Below, in pieces: positions 7,672 to 17,064 of a stretch of DNA of 64,000 nt. How positions within the stretch are numbered: the stretch's first letter is position 1; each line of letters opens with the position of its first letter. The notes under the pieces were generated by a model. That model had not been told where the DNA came from. It searched no databases and saw only the letters and a program-made list of their open reading frames with translations. The translations under genes were made by a program, and so were the position numbers. Source of the DNA: Streptomyces sp. NK08204 (lineage in GTDB: Bacteria > Actinomycetota > Actinomycetes > Streptomycetales > Streptomycetaceae); assembly GCF_020400585.1 (NCBI RefSeq), contig NZ_JAINVF010000033.1:1-64000 (forward strand), in the 5' to 3' direction.

Positions 7672-9890
7672 TGCTCGGCGTCGTCCTTCTGGTTCTCGTC
7701 GGAGCCTTCCTCGCCCTCGATCACCGGAACGAGGGAGAGCTTGCCGCGGGAGTCGATCTCGGCGATCTCGACCTGGACCTTCTGGCCCACACCGAGGACG
7801 TCCTCGACGTTCTCCACGCGCTTGCCGCCGGCCAGCTTGCGGATCTGCGAGATGTGCAGCAGACCGTCCTTGCCGGGCAGCAGGGAGACGAACGCACCGA
7901 AGGTGGTCGTCTTCACGACCGTACCGAGGTAGCGCTCGCCGACCTCGGGCATCGTCGGGTTGGCGATGCCGTTGATCGTGGTGCGGGCGGCCTCGGCGGA
8001 CGGGCCGTCGGCGGCACCGATGTAGATCGTGCCGTCGTCCTCGATCGTGATCTCGGCGCCCGTGTCCTCCTGGATCTGGTTGATCATCTTGCCCTTGGGG
8101 CCGATGACCTCACCGATCTTGTCGACCGGGATCTTGACGGTGATGATCCGCGGGGCGTGCGGGCTCATCTCGTCGGGCCGGTCGATGGCCTCCATCATCA
8201 CTTCGAGGATGTGCAGGCGGGCGTCGCGGGCCTGCTTGAGGGCCGCGGCCAGGACGGAGGCCGGGATGCCGTCCAGCTTGGTGTCGAGCTGGAGGGCGGT
8301 CACGAATTCCTTCGTGCCGGCGACCTTGAAGTCCATGTCGCCGAAGGCGTCCTCCGCACCGAGGATGTCGGTGAGGGTGACGTAGTGCGTCTCGCCGTCG
8401 ATCTCCTGGGAGATCAGGCCCATGGCGATACCGGCGACCGGGGCCTTCAGGGGCACACCGGCGTTCAGCAGCGACATGGTGGAGGCGCAGACCGAGCCCA
8501 TGGACGTCGAGCCGTTGGAGCCGAGGGCCTCGGACACCTGGCGGATCGCGTAGGGGAACTCCTCGCGCGTGGGCAGCACCGGCACGAGCGCGCGCTCGGC
8601 GAGTGCGCCGTGGCCGATCTCGCGGCGCTTCGGGGAGCCGACGCGGCCGGTCTCACCGGTGGAGTACGGCGGGAAGTTGTAGTTGTGCATGTAGCGCTTG
8701 CGGGTCACCGGGGAGAGGGTGTCCAGCTGCTGCTCCATGCGGAGCATGTTGAGGGTGGTGACGCCCAGGATCTGGGTCTCGCCACGCTCGAACAGCGCGG
8801 AACCGTGCACCCGCGGGATGGCCTCGACCTCGGCGGCCAGCGTGCGGATGTCGGTGACACCGCGGCCGTCGATGCGCTTCTTCTCCTTGATCACGCGCTC
8901 GCGGACCAGCTGCTTGGTGAGCGAGCGGTACGCGGCGGAGATCTCCTTCTCGCGGCCCTCGAACTCCGGCAGGAGCTTCTCGGCGGCCAGGCCCTTGACG
9001 CGGTCCAGCTCGGCCTCGCGCTCCTGCTTGCCGGCGATGGTGAGCGCCTGGGCCAGCTCGGGCTTGACGGCGGCCGTCAGGGCCTCCAGGACGTCGTCCT
9101 GGTAGTCCAGGAAGATCGGGAACTCGCCGACCGGCTTGGCGGCCTTGGCGGCGAGGTCCGACTGCGCCTTGCACAGGACCTTGATGAACGGCTTTGCGGC
9201 GTCCAGACCGGCGGCGACGACCTCCTCGGTCGGAGCCTCGGCGCCGCCCTCGACCAGCTTGATGGTCTTCTCGGTGGCCTCCGCCTCGACCATCATGATC
9301 GCGATGTCGCCGTCCTCGAGGACACGGCCGGCGACGACCATGTCGAAGACGGCGTCCTCGAGCTCGGTGTGCGTCGGGAACGCCACCCACTGGCCGCGGA
9401 TCAGCGCGACGCGGACGCCGCCGATCGGGCCGGAGAAGGGAAGACCGGCCAGCTGCGTGGACGCGGAGGCGGCGTTGATCGCGACGACGTCGTACAGGTG
9501 GTCGGGGTTGAGCGCCATGACCGTGGCGACGACCTGGATCTCGTTGCGCAGGCCCTTCTTGAAGGAGGGGCGCAGCGGGCGGTCGATGAGGCGGCAGGTG
9601 AGGATCGCGTCCTCGCTCGGCCGGCCCTCACGGCGGAAGAAGCTGCCGGGGATCTTGCCGGCGGCGTACATCCGCTCCTCGACGTCCACCGTGAGCGGGA
9701 AGAAGTCGAGCTGGTCCTTGGGGTTCTTGGAGGCGGTGGTGGCCGACAGCACCATGGTGTCGTCGTCCAGGTACGCCACGGCGGAACCGGCGGCCTGCTT
9801 GGCCAGGCGGCCCGTCTCGAAGCGGATGGTACGGGTGCCGAAGGCGCCGTTGTCGATGACGGCCTCGGCGTAGTGGGTCTCGTTCTCCAC
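7668..9890 (-). CDS. pnp: Polyribonucleotide nucleotidyltransferase (PNPase)
   Basis: Phosphorolytic 3'-to-5' exoribonuclease, also able to add 3' tails in Streptomyces. It has two RNase PH domains, a KH domain (IPVDKIGEVIGPKGKMI), an S1 domain (VGERYLGTVVKTTTFGAFVSLL) and an acidic tail. The open frame runs up to 10049, but the GTG at 9890 has GAGGAG nine bases upstream and gives 740 residues starting VENETHYAEAV, matching the family start I recall. It is downstream of rpsO, with a hairpin between them, and is translationally coupled to the M16 gene. Confidence 0.96.
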   Translation of the reverse strand: MENETHYAEAVIDNGAFGTRTIRFETGRLAKQAAGSAVAYLDDDTMVLSATTASKNPKDQLDFFPLTVDVEERMYAAGKIPGSFFRREGRPSEDAILTCRLIDRPLRPSFKKGLRNEIQVVATVMALNPDHLYDVVAINAASASTQLAGLPFSGPIGGVRVALIRGQWVAFPTHTELEDAVFDMVVAGRVLEDGDIAIMMVEAEATEKTIKLVEGGAEAPTEEVVAAGLDAAKPFIKVLCKAQSDLAAKAAKPVGEFPIFLDYQDDVLEALTAAVKPELAQALTIAGKQEREAELDRVKGLAAEKLLPEFEGREKEISAAYRSLTKQLVRERVIKEKKRIDGRGVTDIRTLAAEVEAIPRVHGSALFERGETQILGVTTLNMLRMEQQLDTLSPVTRKRYMHNYNFPPYSTGETGRVGSPKRREIGHGALAERALVPVLPTREEFPYAIRQVSEALGSNGSTSMGSVCASTMSLLNAGVPLKAPVAGIAMGLISQEIDGETHYVTLTDILGAEDAFGDMDFKVAGTKEFVTALQLDTKLDGIPASVLAAALKQARDARLHILEVMMEAIDRPDEMSPHAPRIITVKIPVDKIGEVIGPKGKMINQIQEDTGAEITIEDDGTIYIGAADGPSAEAARTTINGIANPTMPEVGERYLGTVVKTTTFGAFVSLLPGKDGLLHISQIRKLAGGKRVENVEDVLGVGQKVQVEIAEIDSRGKLSLVPVIEGEEGSDENQKDDAEQ

Positions 9891-10135
9891 TAGCGTTTTC
9901 TCCTCGTCTTCGTCCCCTGGCTGCCCGTGTGGCAGGGGGACGGTCATGGAGAGGCGCGCCGTTGTGCGGGCCGGTCTTCGATCGAAGCACCCGGGGCTCG
10001 CTTCCCCCCGGGGGCCACTACCGAGGACCGGCGGCGGCGAGGTGCGCATCTCCTCGTTCTGTGTCGTGCGTATTGCGTTGTGCTACCACACTACAAAGCA
10101 GGTGTGATACTCCGCACGTCCCCGCACGTACGGCA
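9891..10135 (-). promoter_or_regulatory. rpsO-pnp intergenic leader
   Basis: About 245 non-coding bases upstream of pnp, read from the hairpin at 10136-10174 to the pnp start. A pnp promoter or RNase III processing site is expected here from work on the S. coelicolor rpsO-pnp operon. I could not assign -35/-10 elements with confidence. Confidence 0.4.
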
Positions 10136-10174
10136 AAGGGAGCGGCCCCCGATCTTCTCGGGAACCGCTCCCTT
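10136..10174 (-). terminator. Hairpin after rpsO (terminator or processing site)
   Basis: AAGGGAGCGG (10136-10145) pairs with CCGCTCCCTT (10165-10174), and CCCGA/TCGGG adds an inner stem around TCTTC. It lies nine bases past the rpsO stop. In S. coelicolor an intergenic hairpin between these genes is an RNase III target, so partial readthrough into pnp is likely. Confidence 0.8.
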
Positions 10175-10183
10175 CACGGCGTC

Positions 10184-10471
10184 TTACTTGGCGCCCGCGG
10201 CACCGCGGCGGATGCCGAGGCGGTCGACCAGCGTACGGAAGCGCTGGATGTCCTTCTTCGCCAGGTACTGCAGCAGGCGACGGCGCTGACCGACCAGGAT
10301 CAGCAGACCGCGGCGGGAGTGGTGGTCGTGCTTGTGGGTCTTGAGGTGCTCCGTCAGGTCGGAGATCCGACGGGAGAGCAGAGCGACCTGGACCTCGGGG
10401 GAGCCGGTGTCACCCTCCTTGGTACCGAACTCGGAGATGATCTGCTTCTTCGTGGCGGCGTCGAGCGACAC
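10184..10471 (-). CDS. rpsO: 30S ribosomal protein S15
   Basis: A 95-residue primary rRNA-binding protein of the small subunit. The sequence is unmistakable: KKQIISEFGTKEGDTGSPEVQVALL, then DLTEHLKTHKHDHHSRRGLL, then the RRRLLQYLAKKD helix. GAGGAG lies five bases before the GTG start. It heads the rpsO-pnp transcript and is divergent from the gene at 10761, so the 290-base gap should contain its promoters. Confidence 0.97.
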   Translation of the reverse strand: MSLDAATKKQIISEFGTKEGDTGSPEVQVALLSRRISDLTEHLKTHKHDHHSRRGLLILVGQRRRLLQYLAKKDIQRFRTLVDRLGIRRGAAGAK

Positions 10472-10760
10472 GCGTACTCCTCAATAGTCTGTGAGTGCCA
10501 CCGAGTGCCCCCGGTCTACTTCTCGGGGGTGCTTCCGTGACTCGGGAGGCGGGGATCCGCTGGGCGCGGTTTCCAGGGGGTCCTCGAGACCTGTCCGAAA
10601 ACGCGTACACAAACGGCCGTCACCCAGGGTACCAGGCCCTTGCGGGCGCCTTTGCCCGGTCTTCGGATCCGCACGGCGGCGGCGGTAGGGGCCACTAGGG
10701 TGGGCGCTTCGGACGGTTCGTACGTCGGGAATTCGTACGTCGGGAAGGGGTCGCTGCGCG

Positions 10761-11054
10761 ATGGCGGAGACGGCGGAGGAGATCAGGGCACGCAAGGACC
10801 GCGAGCGCGACGAGCTGTACGCGCTCGACATCTCGGACGTCGAGTGGCACTGCGCGCCGGGCACGGAGGAGCACGAGGAGCGGGTCGAGATCGCCTATCT
10901 CCCGGAAGGCGCGGTGGCGATGCGCTCCTCCCTGGACCCGGACACCGTGCTGCGGTACACGGAGGCGGAGTGGCGGGCGTTCGTGCTGGGTGCGCGGGAC
11001 GGGGAGTTCGACCTGAAGCCGATGGCCCACAACGGGGGCCTCGACCCGCAGTGA
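10761..11054 (+). CDS. DUF397-like small protein
   Basis: A 97-residue acidic protein. Its core (VAMRSSLDPDTVLRYTEAEW, then RAFVLGARDGEFDL) resembles the DUF397 family common in Streptomyces, where members often pair with helix-turn-helix regulators. No such regulator is adjacent here. AAGGGG precedes the ATG start. It converges on eccD, with a strong hairpin between. Function unknown. Confidence 0.8.
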   Translation: MAETAEEIRARKDRERDELYALDISDVEWHCAPGTEEHEERVEIAYLPEGAVAMRSSLDPDTVLRYTEAEWRAFVLGARDGEFDLKPMAHNGGLDPQ

Positions 11055-11060
11055 GCTGTG

Positions 11061-11100
11061 ACCGGGCCCCGGCTCCGTGTGTGCGGAGCCGGGGCCCGGT
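11061..11100. terminator. Bidirectional terminator
   Basis: A perfect 17-base stem (11061-11077 with 11084-11100) around TGTGTG, between the convergent DUF397-like gene and eccD. It marks the left edge of the type VII secretion locus. Confidence 0.88.
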
Positions 11101-11112
11101 CGTATCCGGCGG

Positions 11113-12621
11113 TCAGCTGGTCATCGACCGTGCCGTCGCGTACACGTCGAAGACGGCAAGGGTCAGCGGGATCAGTGTCAGCAGCACGAAGCCCTCGCAG
11201 ATCTCCAGGAAGCGGCCCCAGAAGGGGGTCAGGCCGCCGCGCGGCAGGATCAGGCCGAGCGCGGTGACGAGGGCGCCGGCCACGGCGATGACGGCGATCA
11301 GCCAGATGGTCCGGATGTCCAGGTCGGTACGGTCGCCGGCCCGCGCCGCGTGCATCACGCCGTGCGGCGGGTTGAGGGCGAGACCGAGACCCAGCAGGAC
11401 CAGGGAGGCAAGGCCCGCGGCCAGGACCGGGGCGACCTGGGCGGTGTAGCGGAAGAGGTGGGCGCGCATCAGCATCGCGATGCCGGTCGCGAGTGCGAGG
11501 AGCTGGGCCCAGATGCCGTCGGAGAAGCCCAGCACCGCCGAGGCGCCGATGGCGAGGAGCGCGCAGCCGCCGACCAGGCCGACGAGGAGTTCGTGGCCGC
11601 GCCGGGCCTGGGCCTCGACGCGTTCGGTGTCCACGGGTTCCTGCACGGTGGTCTCGGTGCCGTAGGCGGAGCGGGTGGGGGTGCCGCTGCTGGGGTTCTC
11701 GAAGCCGATCGGCAGCCGGGCGAAGCGCATCGACATGCCGGGCAGGAAGGCGAGGGCGCCGACCACGATCGGGGCGCACACACTGGCCATCTCTGTCGGG
11801 GCCCAGTCGGTGAGGGTCCCGACGAAGACCACGACCAGGGCGACGGCCGAGGCGAGGACGAAGGCCACGAAGGGGCCGTCGCCGTGCGGCGAGCACAGGG
11901 CGAGGATCAGGGCGGCGACGAGCACGGCCGCGCAGGCCAGCAGGAACTGCAGCCTGCCGATGCCCTCCCCGCCGTGCAACGGCAGCAGTCCGCTGCCCGC
12001 GACGCCCACGTTGGGCAGGGCGCCGAGGCCGAGGGCTACGGCCGAGCCACGGTCGTCGTAGACACGGGCGCGGACCGCGGAGAGCACGACCAGCAGCACG
12101 CCGGTGACGGCGGCGAGGATGCCGGCCAGGCCGTGCATGTCGTGGCGCGGATCGGCGGTCCAGGCGACGAACGCGAGCAGCGCGGGCAGCACGCCGCCGC
12201 CGACGAGACCCGCGGCCCTGGTCAGTTCGCCGCTCCACAGCTTGTGCTGCTTGGTGACGGCGGCGGCGACCGCCTCGGCGACGTCGTCGAAGACGGCCGG
12301 CGGCAGGGACTGCGCGAAGGGGCGCAGGGTGAGGAGTTCACCGTCGAGAATGCGCTGGGCGGCGAAGGAGCGGGCACTGTCCAGCACGGTGCCGTCGGTA
12401 CGGACGAGGTGGTAGCCGACCGGGGCGCCCGCCTCGGGGCTCTGCTGGGACAGCCGGAGGATCTCCGGGTAGAGGTCGGCGACCGGAACGTCGTCGGGCA
12501 GTGCCACGTCGATACGGCTGTCCGGCGCGACGATGGTCACCCGGCAGAAACCCAGTCCCGTAACGGCTCCCGAAGGGGCTCCCGTCCCGGGTCCGCCGGT
12601 GGCGGCGGCCGTCATGCTCAC
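11113..12621 (-). CDS. eccD: Type VII secretion integral membrane protein EccD
   Basis: The multi-spanning channel component of the ESX translocon in the cytoplasmic membrane. The N-terminal ~100 residues form a ubiquitin-like domain (CRVTIVAPDSRIDVALPDD ... DGTVLDSARSFAAQRI), followed by about 11 hydrophobic segments to the end, as in the family. The frame is open to 12807, but the GTG at 12621 (or ATG 12615) follows GGGGGAG and starts the conserved sequence, giving 502 residues. It is divergent from eccC. The upstream DNA is repetitive. Confidence 0.92.
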   Translation of the reverse strand: MSMTAAATGGPGTGAPSGAVTGLGFCRVTIVAPDSRIDVALPDDVPVADLYPEILRLSQQSPEAGAPVGYHLVRTDGTVLDSARSFAAQRILDGELLTLRPFAQSLPPAVFDDVAEAVAAAVTKQHKLWSGELTRAAGLVGGGVLPALLAFVAWTADPRHDMHGLAGILAAVTGVLLVVLSAVRARVYDDRGSAVALGLGALPNVGVAGSGLLPLHGGEGIGRLQFLLACAAVLVAALILALCSPHGDGPFVAFVLASAVALVVVFVGTLTDWAPTEMASVCAPIVVGALAFLPGMSMRFARLPIGFENPSSGTPTRSAYGTETTVQEPVDTERVEAQARRGHELLVGLVGGCALLAIGASAVLGFSDGIWAQLLALATGIAMLMRAHLFRYTAQVAPVLAAGLASLVLLGLGLALNPPHGVMHAARAGDRTDLDIRTIWLIAVIAVAGALVTALGLILPRGGLTPFWGRFLEICEGFVLLTLIPLTLAVFDVYATARSMTS

Positions 12622-12643
12622 CTGCTGCTCCCCCTCAGTGTTG

Positions 12644-12740
12644 GTGGTGCGTCTGTCTCGGTGGTTGTGCGTCTGTCTCGGTGGTGGTGCGTGCGTCTTG
12701 TCGATGCGTGCGTCTTGTCGGTGGGTGCGACCTGTTGGCG
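12644..12740. repeat. Degenerate ~20-bp tandem repeats upstream of eccD
   Basis: The cores TGCGTCTGTCTCGGTGG (twice) and TGCGTGCGTCTTGTCG (twice) alternate with GGTGGT stretches over about 100 bases. They lie in the eccD leader, within the 400-base divergent region to eccC. Confidence 0.7.
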
Positions 12741-13023
12741 ATGGTGCGTCCGTGCGGTGAAGGTTCCGTGCCGTTTCGCCCCGCACCCTGCGCAACGGCG
12801 CTGACACGGCCGCCGTACGGCCGGATTCCGGGGCGTTCCGACCCCGGCGTCGGGTGAATTGCCCTGGTATTTCCGGCCTGTTCGGCGTGTGCTCACGCGA
12901 ACATTCGGCACCCTACCCCTCACCCGGGTGTCGTGGACTCAGTAGGATCACGCGGCGGCCTGCGCTCGCCGGACACGGGGCGGTGGGCGGAAAGCCTGGG
13001 TCGGGCAAGGGAATTGGTGAGCA
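12741..13023. promoter_or_regulatory. Divergent eccD/eccC control region
   Basis: No credible gene is seen. TAGGAT at 12943-12948 (+) and TAGGGT at 12910-12915 (-) resemble Streptomyces -10 hexamers, but neither has a good -35 partner, so promoter calls are weak. Confidence 0.3.
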
Positions 13024-16000
13024 GTGAGCCAGATTGTCGTCAAGCGGCCCCCTCGGGCGCTGCCGTCCGAAGTGCCCACGGAAGAGGTCGTCGTGCAGCC
13101 GCCGCCCGAGCTGCCGCGGGGGCACCAGGAGAGCGTGCTGATGCAGCTCCTGCCCACGCTGGGCATGGGCGGCTCGGTGGTCTTCTTCTTCACGAACGGG
13201 CAGCCGTTCATGAAGATCATGGGCATGATCATGATCGCATCGACGGTGGCGATGTCCATCGCGATGGTGGTCCGCTTCCGCCGCGGCTCGCAGGGCCAGC
13301 TCGCGGACATGCGCCGCGACTACCTCAGCTACCTGTCGCAGACCCGCAAGTCCGCCGTACGGACGGCGAAGGCGCAGCGTGACGCGCAGTACTACCTGCA
13401 CCCCTCACCCGAACAGCTGTGGGCGCTCGTCGCCGAGGGCAGCCGGGTGTGGGAACGACGGCCCGGCGACGAGGACTTCGCGCACGTACGGATCGGCCTG
13501 GGCCCGCAGCCGCTGGCGACTCCGCTGATCGCCCCCGAGACGGGTCCGGTCGAGCAGTTGGAGCCGCTGACGGCGGGCGCGATGCAGCGTTTCCTCGCCG
13601 CGCACGGCACGATCGGCGATCTGCCCATGGCCGTGTCGCTGCGCGCCTTCTACCACGTCACCCTCAGCGGTGAACCGCAGTCCGTACGCGCCTCGGCCCG
13701 TGCCCTGGTCGGCTCCCTCGCCTCGCTGCACTCCCCCCAGGACCTGGTCGTCGCCGTGGCCGCCGGCCGGGAGGCGCTGCCGCACTGGGACTGGGCGAAG
13801 TGGCTGCCGCACGTGCAGGCGCCCGGTGCGCTGGACGGGGCCGGCACCCGCCGGCTGATCGGCGCCGACACCCGCGAGCTGGAGGACCTGCTGGCCTCCC
13901 GGCTGGTCGGCCGCCCGCGCTTCCACCCCGGCGCGGCCCCGCTGCTGGACGAGCCGCACATCGTGATCGTCCTCGACCAGTTGTCTCTGCTGCCCGAGTC
14001 GGTGCTCGCCAACCCGGAGGGACTGCAGGGCGTGACGATCGTCGAGGTCGTGCCGGGCGAACTCACCGGCGCCGGCGGCGACCTGTCCGTCGTCGTCCAG
14101 CCGGGCGCGCTGCGCCTGGACTCCGGGGACGGCATGGTCTACGAGGGCACTCCGGACGCCCTGTCCTACGAGTCGGCGGAGGCGCTGGCGCGGCAACTGG
14201 CGCCGCTGCGCATGGCCTCGGGCGGTGACGACGACGAACCGCTGCTCGCCAACCTGGAGTTCACGGACCTGCTGGGTCTGGGCGACGCGGCATCCGTCGA
14301 CACCAAGCGCACCTGGCGCCCGCGTGCGCTCGCGGAACGGCTGCGGGTGCCGATCGGTGTCGGCGAGGACGGCCGTCCCGTGATGCTGGACCTGAAGGAG
14401 GCCGCCCAGGAGGGCATGGGCCCGCACGGCCTGTGCGTCGGCGCGACCGGTTCCGGCAAGTCGGAGCTGCTGCGCACCCTGGTGCTGGGCCTGGCGGTCA
14501 CGCACTCCTCCGAGACCCTGAACTTCGTCCTCGCCGACTTCAAGGGCGGCGCGACCTTCGCGGGCATGGCGCAGATGCCGCACGTGGCGGCGGTCATCAC
14601 CAACCTCGCGGACGACCTGACCCTGGTCGACCGCATGGGCGACTCGATCCGCGGCGAACTCAACCGCCGCCAGGAGCTGCTGCGCGACGCGGGCAACTAC
14701 GCGAACATCCACGACTACGAGAAGGCGCGCGCGGCCGGCGCCCCCCTGCAGCCGATCCCCTCCCTGGTGCTGGTGATCGACGAGTTCAGCGAACTGCTGA
14801 CGGCGAAGCCGGACTTCATCGAGATGTTCGTGCAGATCGGCCGTATCGGCCGTTCGCTGGGCGTGCATCTGCTGCTGGCCTCGCAGCGCCTGGAGGAGGG
14901 CCGGCTGCGCGGCCTGGAGACGTACCTCTCGTACCGCATCGGTCTGCGCACCTTCTCCGCGGCGGAGTCCCGCGCCGCCCTCGGCGTCCCCGACGCCTAC
15001 GAACTGCCGAACGTCCCCGGTTCCGGCTTCCTGAAGTTCGGCACGGACGAAATGGTCCGCTTCAAGGCCGCGTACGTCTCCGGCGTGTACCGCTCGGGAG
15101 CGCAGCGCGCCGCCCTGGACGGCGGCCCGCTGCCGGTGGACCGGCGCCCGGTGCTCTTCACGGCGACGGAGGTGCCGGTGCAGTACGCCGCCGTGCCGCG
15201 CCAGCGCACGGCGGCCGCACCGGAGGTGGACGACGCCCTGGCCGACACGGTCCTCGACGTGATCGTGCGCCGGCTGGAGGCCCAGGGCCCGGCGGCGCAC
15301 CAGGTATGGCTGCCGCCGCTGGAGAGCCCCCCGTCGCTGGACGCCCTGCTGCCCGGCCTCACGGCGGTGCAGGGCCGCGGCCTCACCCAGCCGGGCTACG
15401 AGGGCGCCGGCCGCCTGGTGATCCCCGCGGGCCTGGTCGACAAGCCGTACGAGCAGCGCCGCGATCGCCTGATGCTCGACTTCTCCGGTGCGGCCGGCCA
15501 CATGCAGATCATCGGCGGCCCCCAGTCCGGCAAGTCGACGCTGCTGCGCTCGATCATCTCCTCCTTCGCCCTCACCCACACCCCGTACGAGGTGCAGTTC
15601 TACGGCCTCGACTTCGGTGGCGGCGGCATGGCCGCGGTGGCCGACCTGCCGCACGTCGGCGGCATCGCCTCCCGCCTGGACCCCGAACGCGTGCGCCGCA
15701 CGGTCTCCGAGGTGTACGGCGTGATGACCCGCCGCGAGGAGTACTTCCGCACGGCCGGCATCGCCTCGATCGCCGACTACCGCGCCCGCCGCGCCCGCGG
15801 CGACATCTCCGTGACCGAGCAGCCCTTCGGCGACGTCTTCCTGGTCGTCGACGGCTGGGGCAACTTCCGCACGGACTACGAGGGCCTGGAGTCGGCGGTC
15901 CTGGACATCGCCGCCCGCGGCCTCGGCTACGGCATCCACGTGATCATCACGGCGTCCCGCTCGATGGAGGTGCGGGCGAACCTGAAGGACCACCTCATGA

Positions 16001-16989
16001 ACCGCCTGGAGCTGCGCCTGGGCGACGTCATGGACTCCGAGATCGACCGCAAGGTGGCGGTGAACGTCCCCGCCGGCGTCCCCGGCCGCGGTCTGTCCCC
16101 GCAGAAGCTGCACTTCATGGCGGCGGTGCCGCGCATCGACGGCCTCACCTCGGACACCGACCTGGCGGAGGCCACGGCCGCCCTGACCACCGAGGTCGTA
16201 CGGCACTGGCAGGCTCCCGGCGCGCCCACGGTCCGCCTGCTGCCGCGCCAGCTGGAGGCCGTCCAGCTGCCGCCGGGCGACCGCTTCCCGAAGCGGGGCG
16301 TGGCCTTCGCGCTGGACGAGGACAACCTGGAGCCGGTGTTCGTCGACTTCGAGCAGGACCCGTTCTTCCTGATCTTCGGCGAGAGCGAGTCCGGCAAGTC
16401 CAACCTGCTGCGGCTGCTGATCAAGCAGCTGACCCTGCGGTACGCGGGCGACCAGGCGAAGTTCTTCGTGGTCGACAACCGCCGTTCCCTGCTGGACATC
16501 ACACCGCCCTCGCACCTGGCCGAATACATCCCGATGTCCAGCCAGATGGACCACCACATGACAGCGCTGGCCGACCTGATGCAGCGCCGCACGCCGACCG
16601 CCGACGTCACCGCACAGCAGCTGCGGGAGCGGAGCTGGTGGCGGGGCCCGGAGGTGTTCGTGGTCATCGACGACTACGACCTCGTCTCCACGTCCAGCGG
16701 CAACCCGCTCAGCGGCCTGACCGAACTCCTCCCCTTCGCCCGCGACGTCGGCGTCCGCTTCATCATCGCCCGCTCCTCCGCGGGCGCGGGCCGCGCAGCG
16801 TACGAGCCGTTCGTCCAGCGCATGAAGGAACTCGGCGCCCAGGGCATCGTCCTGGCCGGCGACCCTGCGGAGGGCGACGTCCTGGGCGGGGTCCGACCAC
16901 GGGCGATGCCCGCGGGGCGGGGCGTCTTCGTGTCGCGGAAGCGGGGGAAGCCGTTGGTCCAGACGGGGTTGGTGGATGTGGAGTACTGA
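13024..16989 (+). CDS. eccC: Type VII secretion ATPase EccC (three FtsK/SpoIIIE domains)
   Basis: The motor and substrate receptor of the ESX machine. It is a single 1321-residue chain with both EccCa and EccCb parts. Two transmembrane segments (about residues 43-85) precede three P-loop domains, with Walker A motifs GATGSGKS (~473), GGPQSGKST (~829) and GESESGKSN (~1117). Walker B is VIDEF in domain 1 with the catalytic Glu, but VVDGW and VIDDY in domains 2 and 3 lack it, as is normal for EccC. The GTG start has GGTGAG close upstream. The first helper-effector cassette follows on the same strand. Confidence 0.95.
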   Translation: MSQIVVKRPPRALPSEVPTEEVVVQPPPELPRGHQESVLMQLLPTLGMGGSVVFFFTNGQPFMKIMGMIMIASTVAMSIAMVVRFRRGSQGQLADMRRDYLSYLSQTRKSAVRTAKAQRDAQYYLHPSPEQLWALVAEGSRVWERRPGDEDFAHVRIGLGPQPLATPLIAPETGPVEQLEPLTAGAMQRFLAAHGTIGDLPMAVSLRAFYHVTLSGEPQSVRASARALVGSLASLHSPQDLVVAVAAGREALPHWDWAKWLPHVQAPGALDGAGTRRLIGADTRELEDLLASRLVGRPRFHPGAAPLLDEPHIVIVLDQLSLLPESVLANPEGLQGVTIVEVVPGELTGAGGDLSVVVQPGALRLDSGDGMVYEGTPDALSYESAEALARQLAPLRMASGGDDDEPLLANLEFTDLLGLGDAASVDTKRTWRPRALAERLRVPIGVGEDGRPVMLDLKEAAQEGMGPHGLCVGATGSGKSELLRTLVLGLAVTHSSETLNFVLADFKGGATFAGMAQMPHVAAVITNLADDLTLVDRMGDSIRGELNRRQELLRDAGNYANIHDYEKARAAGAPLQPIPSLVLVIDEFSELLTAKPDFIEMFVQIGRIGRSLGVHLLLASQRLEEGRLRGLETYLSYRIGLRTFSAAESRAALGVPDAYELPNVPGSGFLKFGTDEMVRFKAAYVSGVYRSGAQRAALDGGPLPVDRRPVLFTATEVPVQYAAVPRQRTAAAPEVDDALADTVLDVIVRRLEAQGPAAHQVWLPPLESPPSLDALLPGLTAVQGRGLTQPGYEGAGRLVIPAGLVDKPYEQRRDRLMLDFSGAAGHMQIIGGPQSGKSTLLRSIISSFALTHTPYEVQFYGLDFGGGGMAAVADLPHVGGIASRLDPERVRRTVSEVYGVMTRREEYFRTAGIASIADYRARRARGDISVTEQPFGDVFLVVDGWGNFRTDYEGLESAVLDIAARGLGYGIHVIITASRSMEVRANLKDHLMNRLELRLGDVMDSEIDRKVAVNVPAGVPGRGLSPQKLHFMAAVPRIDGLTSDTDLAEATAALTTEVVRHWQAPGAPTVRLLPRQLEAVQLPPGDRFPKRGVAFALDEDNLEPVFVDFEQDPFFLIFGESESGKSNLLRLLIKQLTLRYAGDQAKFFVVDNRRSLLDITPPSHLAEYIPMSSQMDHHMTALADLMQRRTPTADVTAQQLRERSWWRGPEVFVVIDDYDLVSTSSGNPLSGLTELLPFARDVGVRFIIARSSAGAGRAAYEPFVQRMKELGAQGIVLAGDPAEGDVLGGVRPRAMPAGRGVFVSRKRGKPLVQTGLVDVEY

Positions 16990-17021
16990 CGGACATCACG
17001 CGGCTGACGGCCTGACACGCT

Positions 17022-17038
17022 CCCGCCCTCCGGGCGGG
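17022..17038 (+). terminator. Short GC hairpin after eccC
   Basis: CCCGCCC and GGGCGGG are separated by TCC, between the eccC stop and the next gene. There is no T-run. It may attenuate rather than stop transcription into the cassette. Confidence 0.4.
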
Positions 17039-17064
17039 TGACAGGACACGGGGAGGACTCGCAC

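Noticed and set aside
13405..16557. 1050-residue minus-strand ORF opposite eccC
   Set aside because: Shadow ORF of the eccC coding strand; no motif and no ribosome site.
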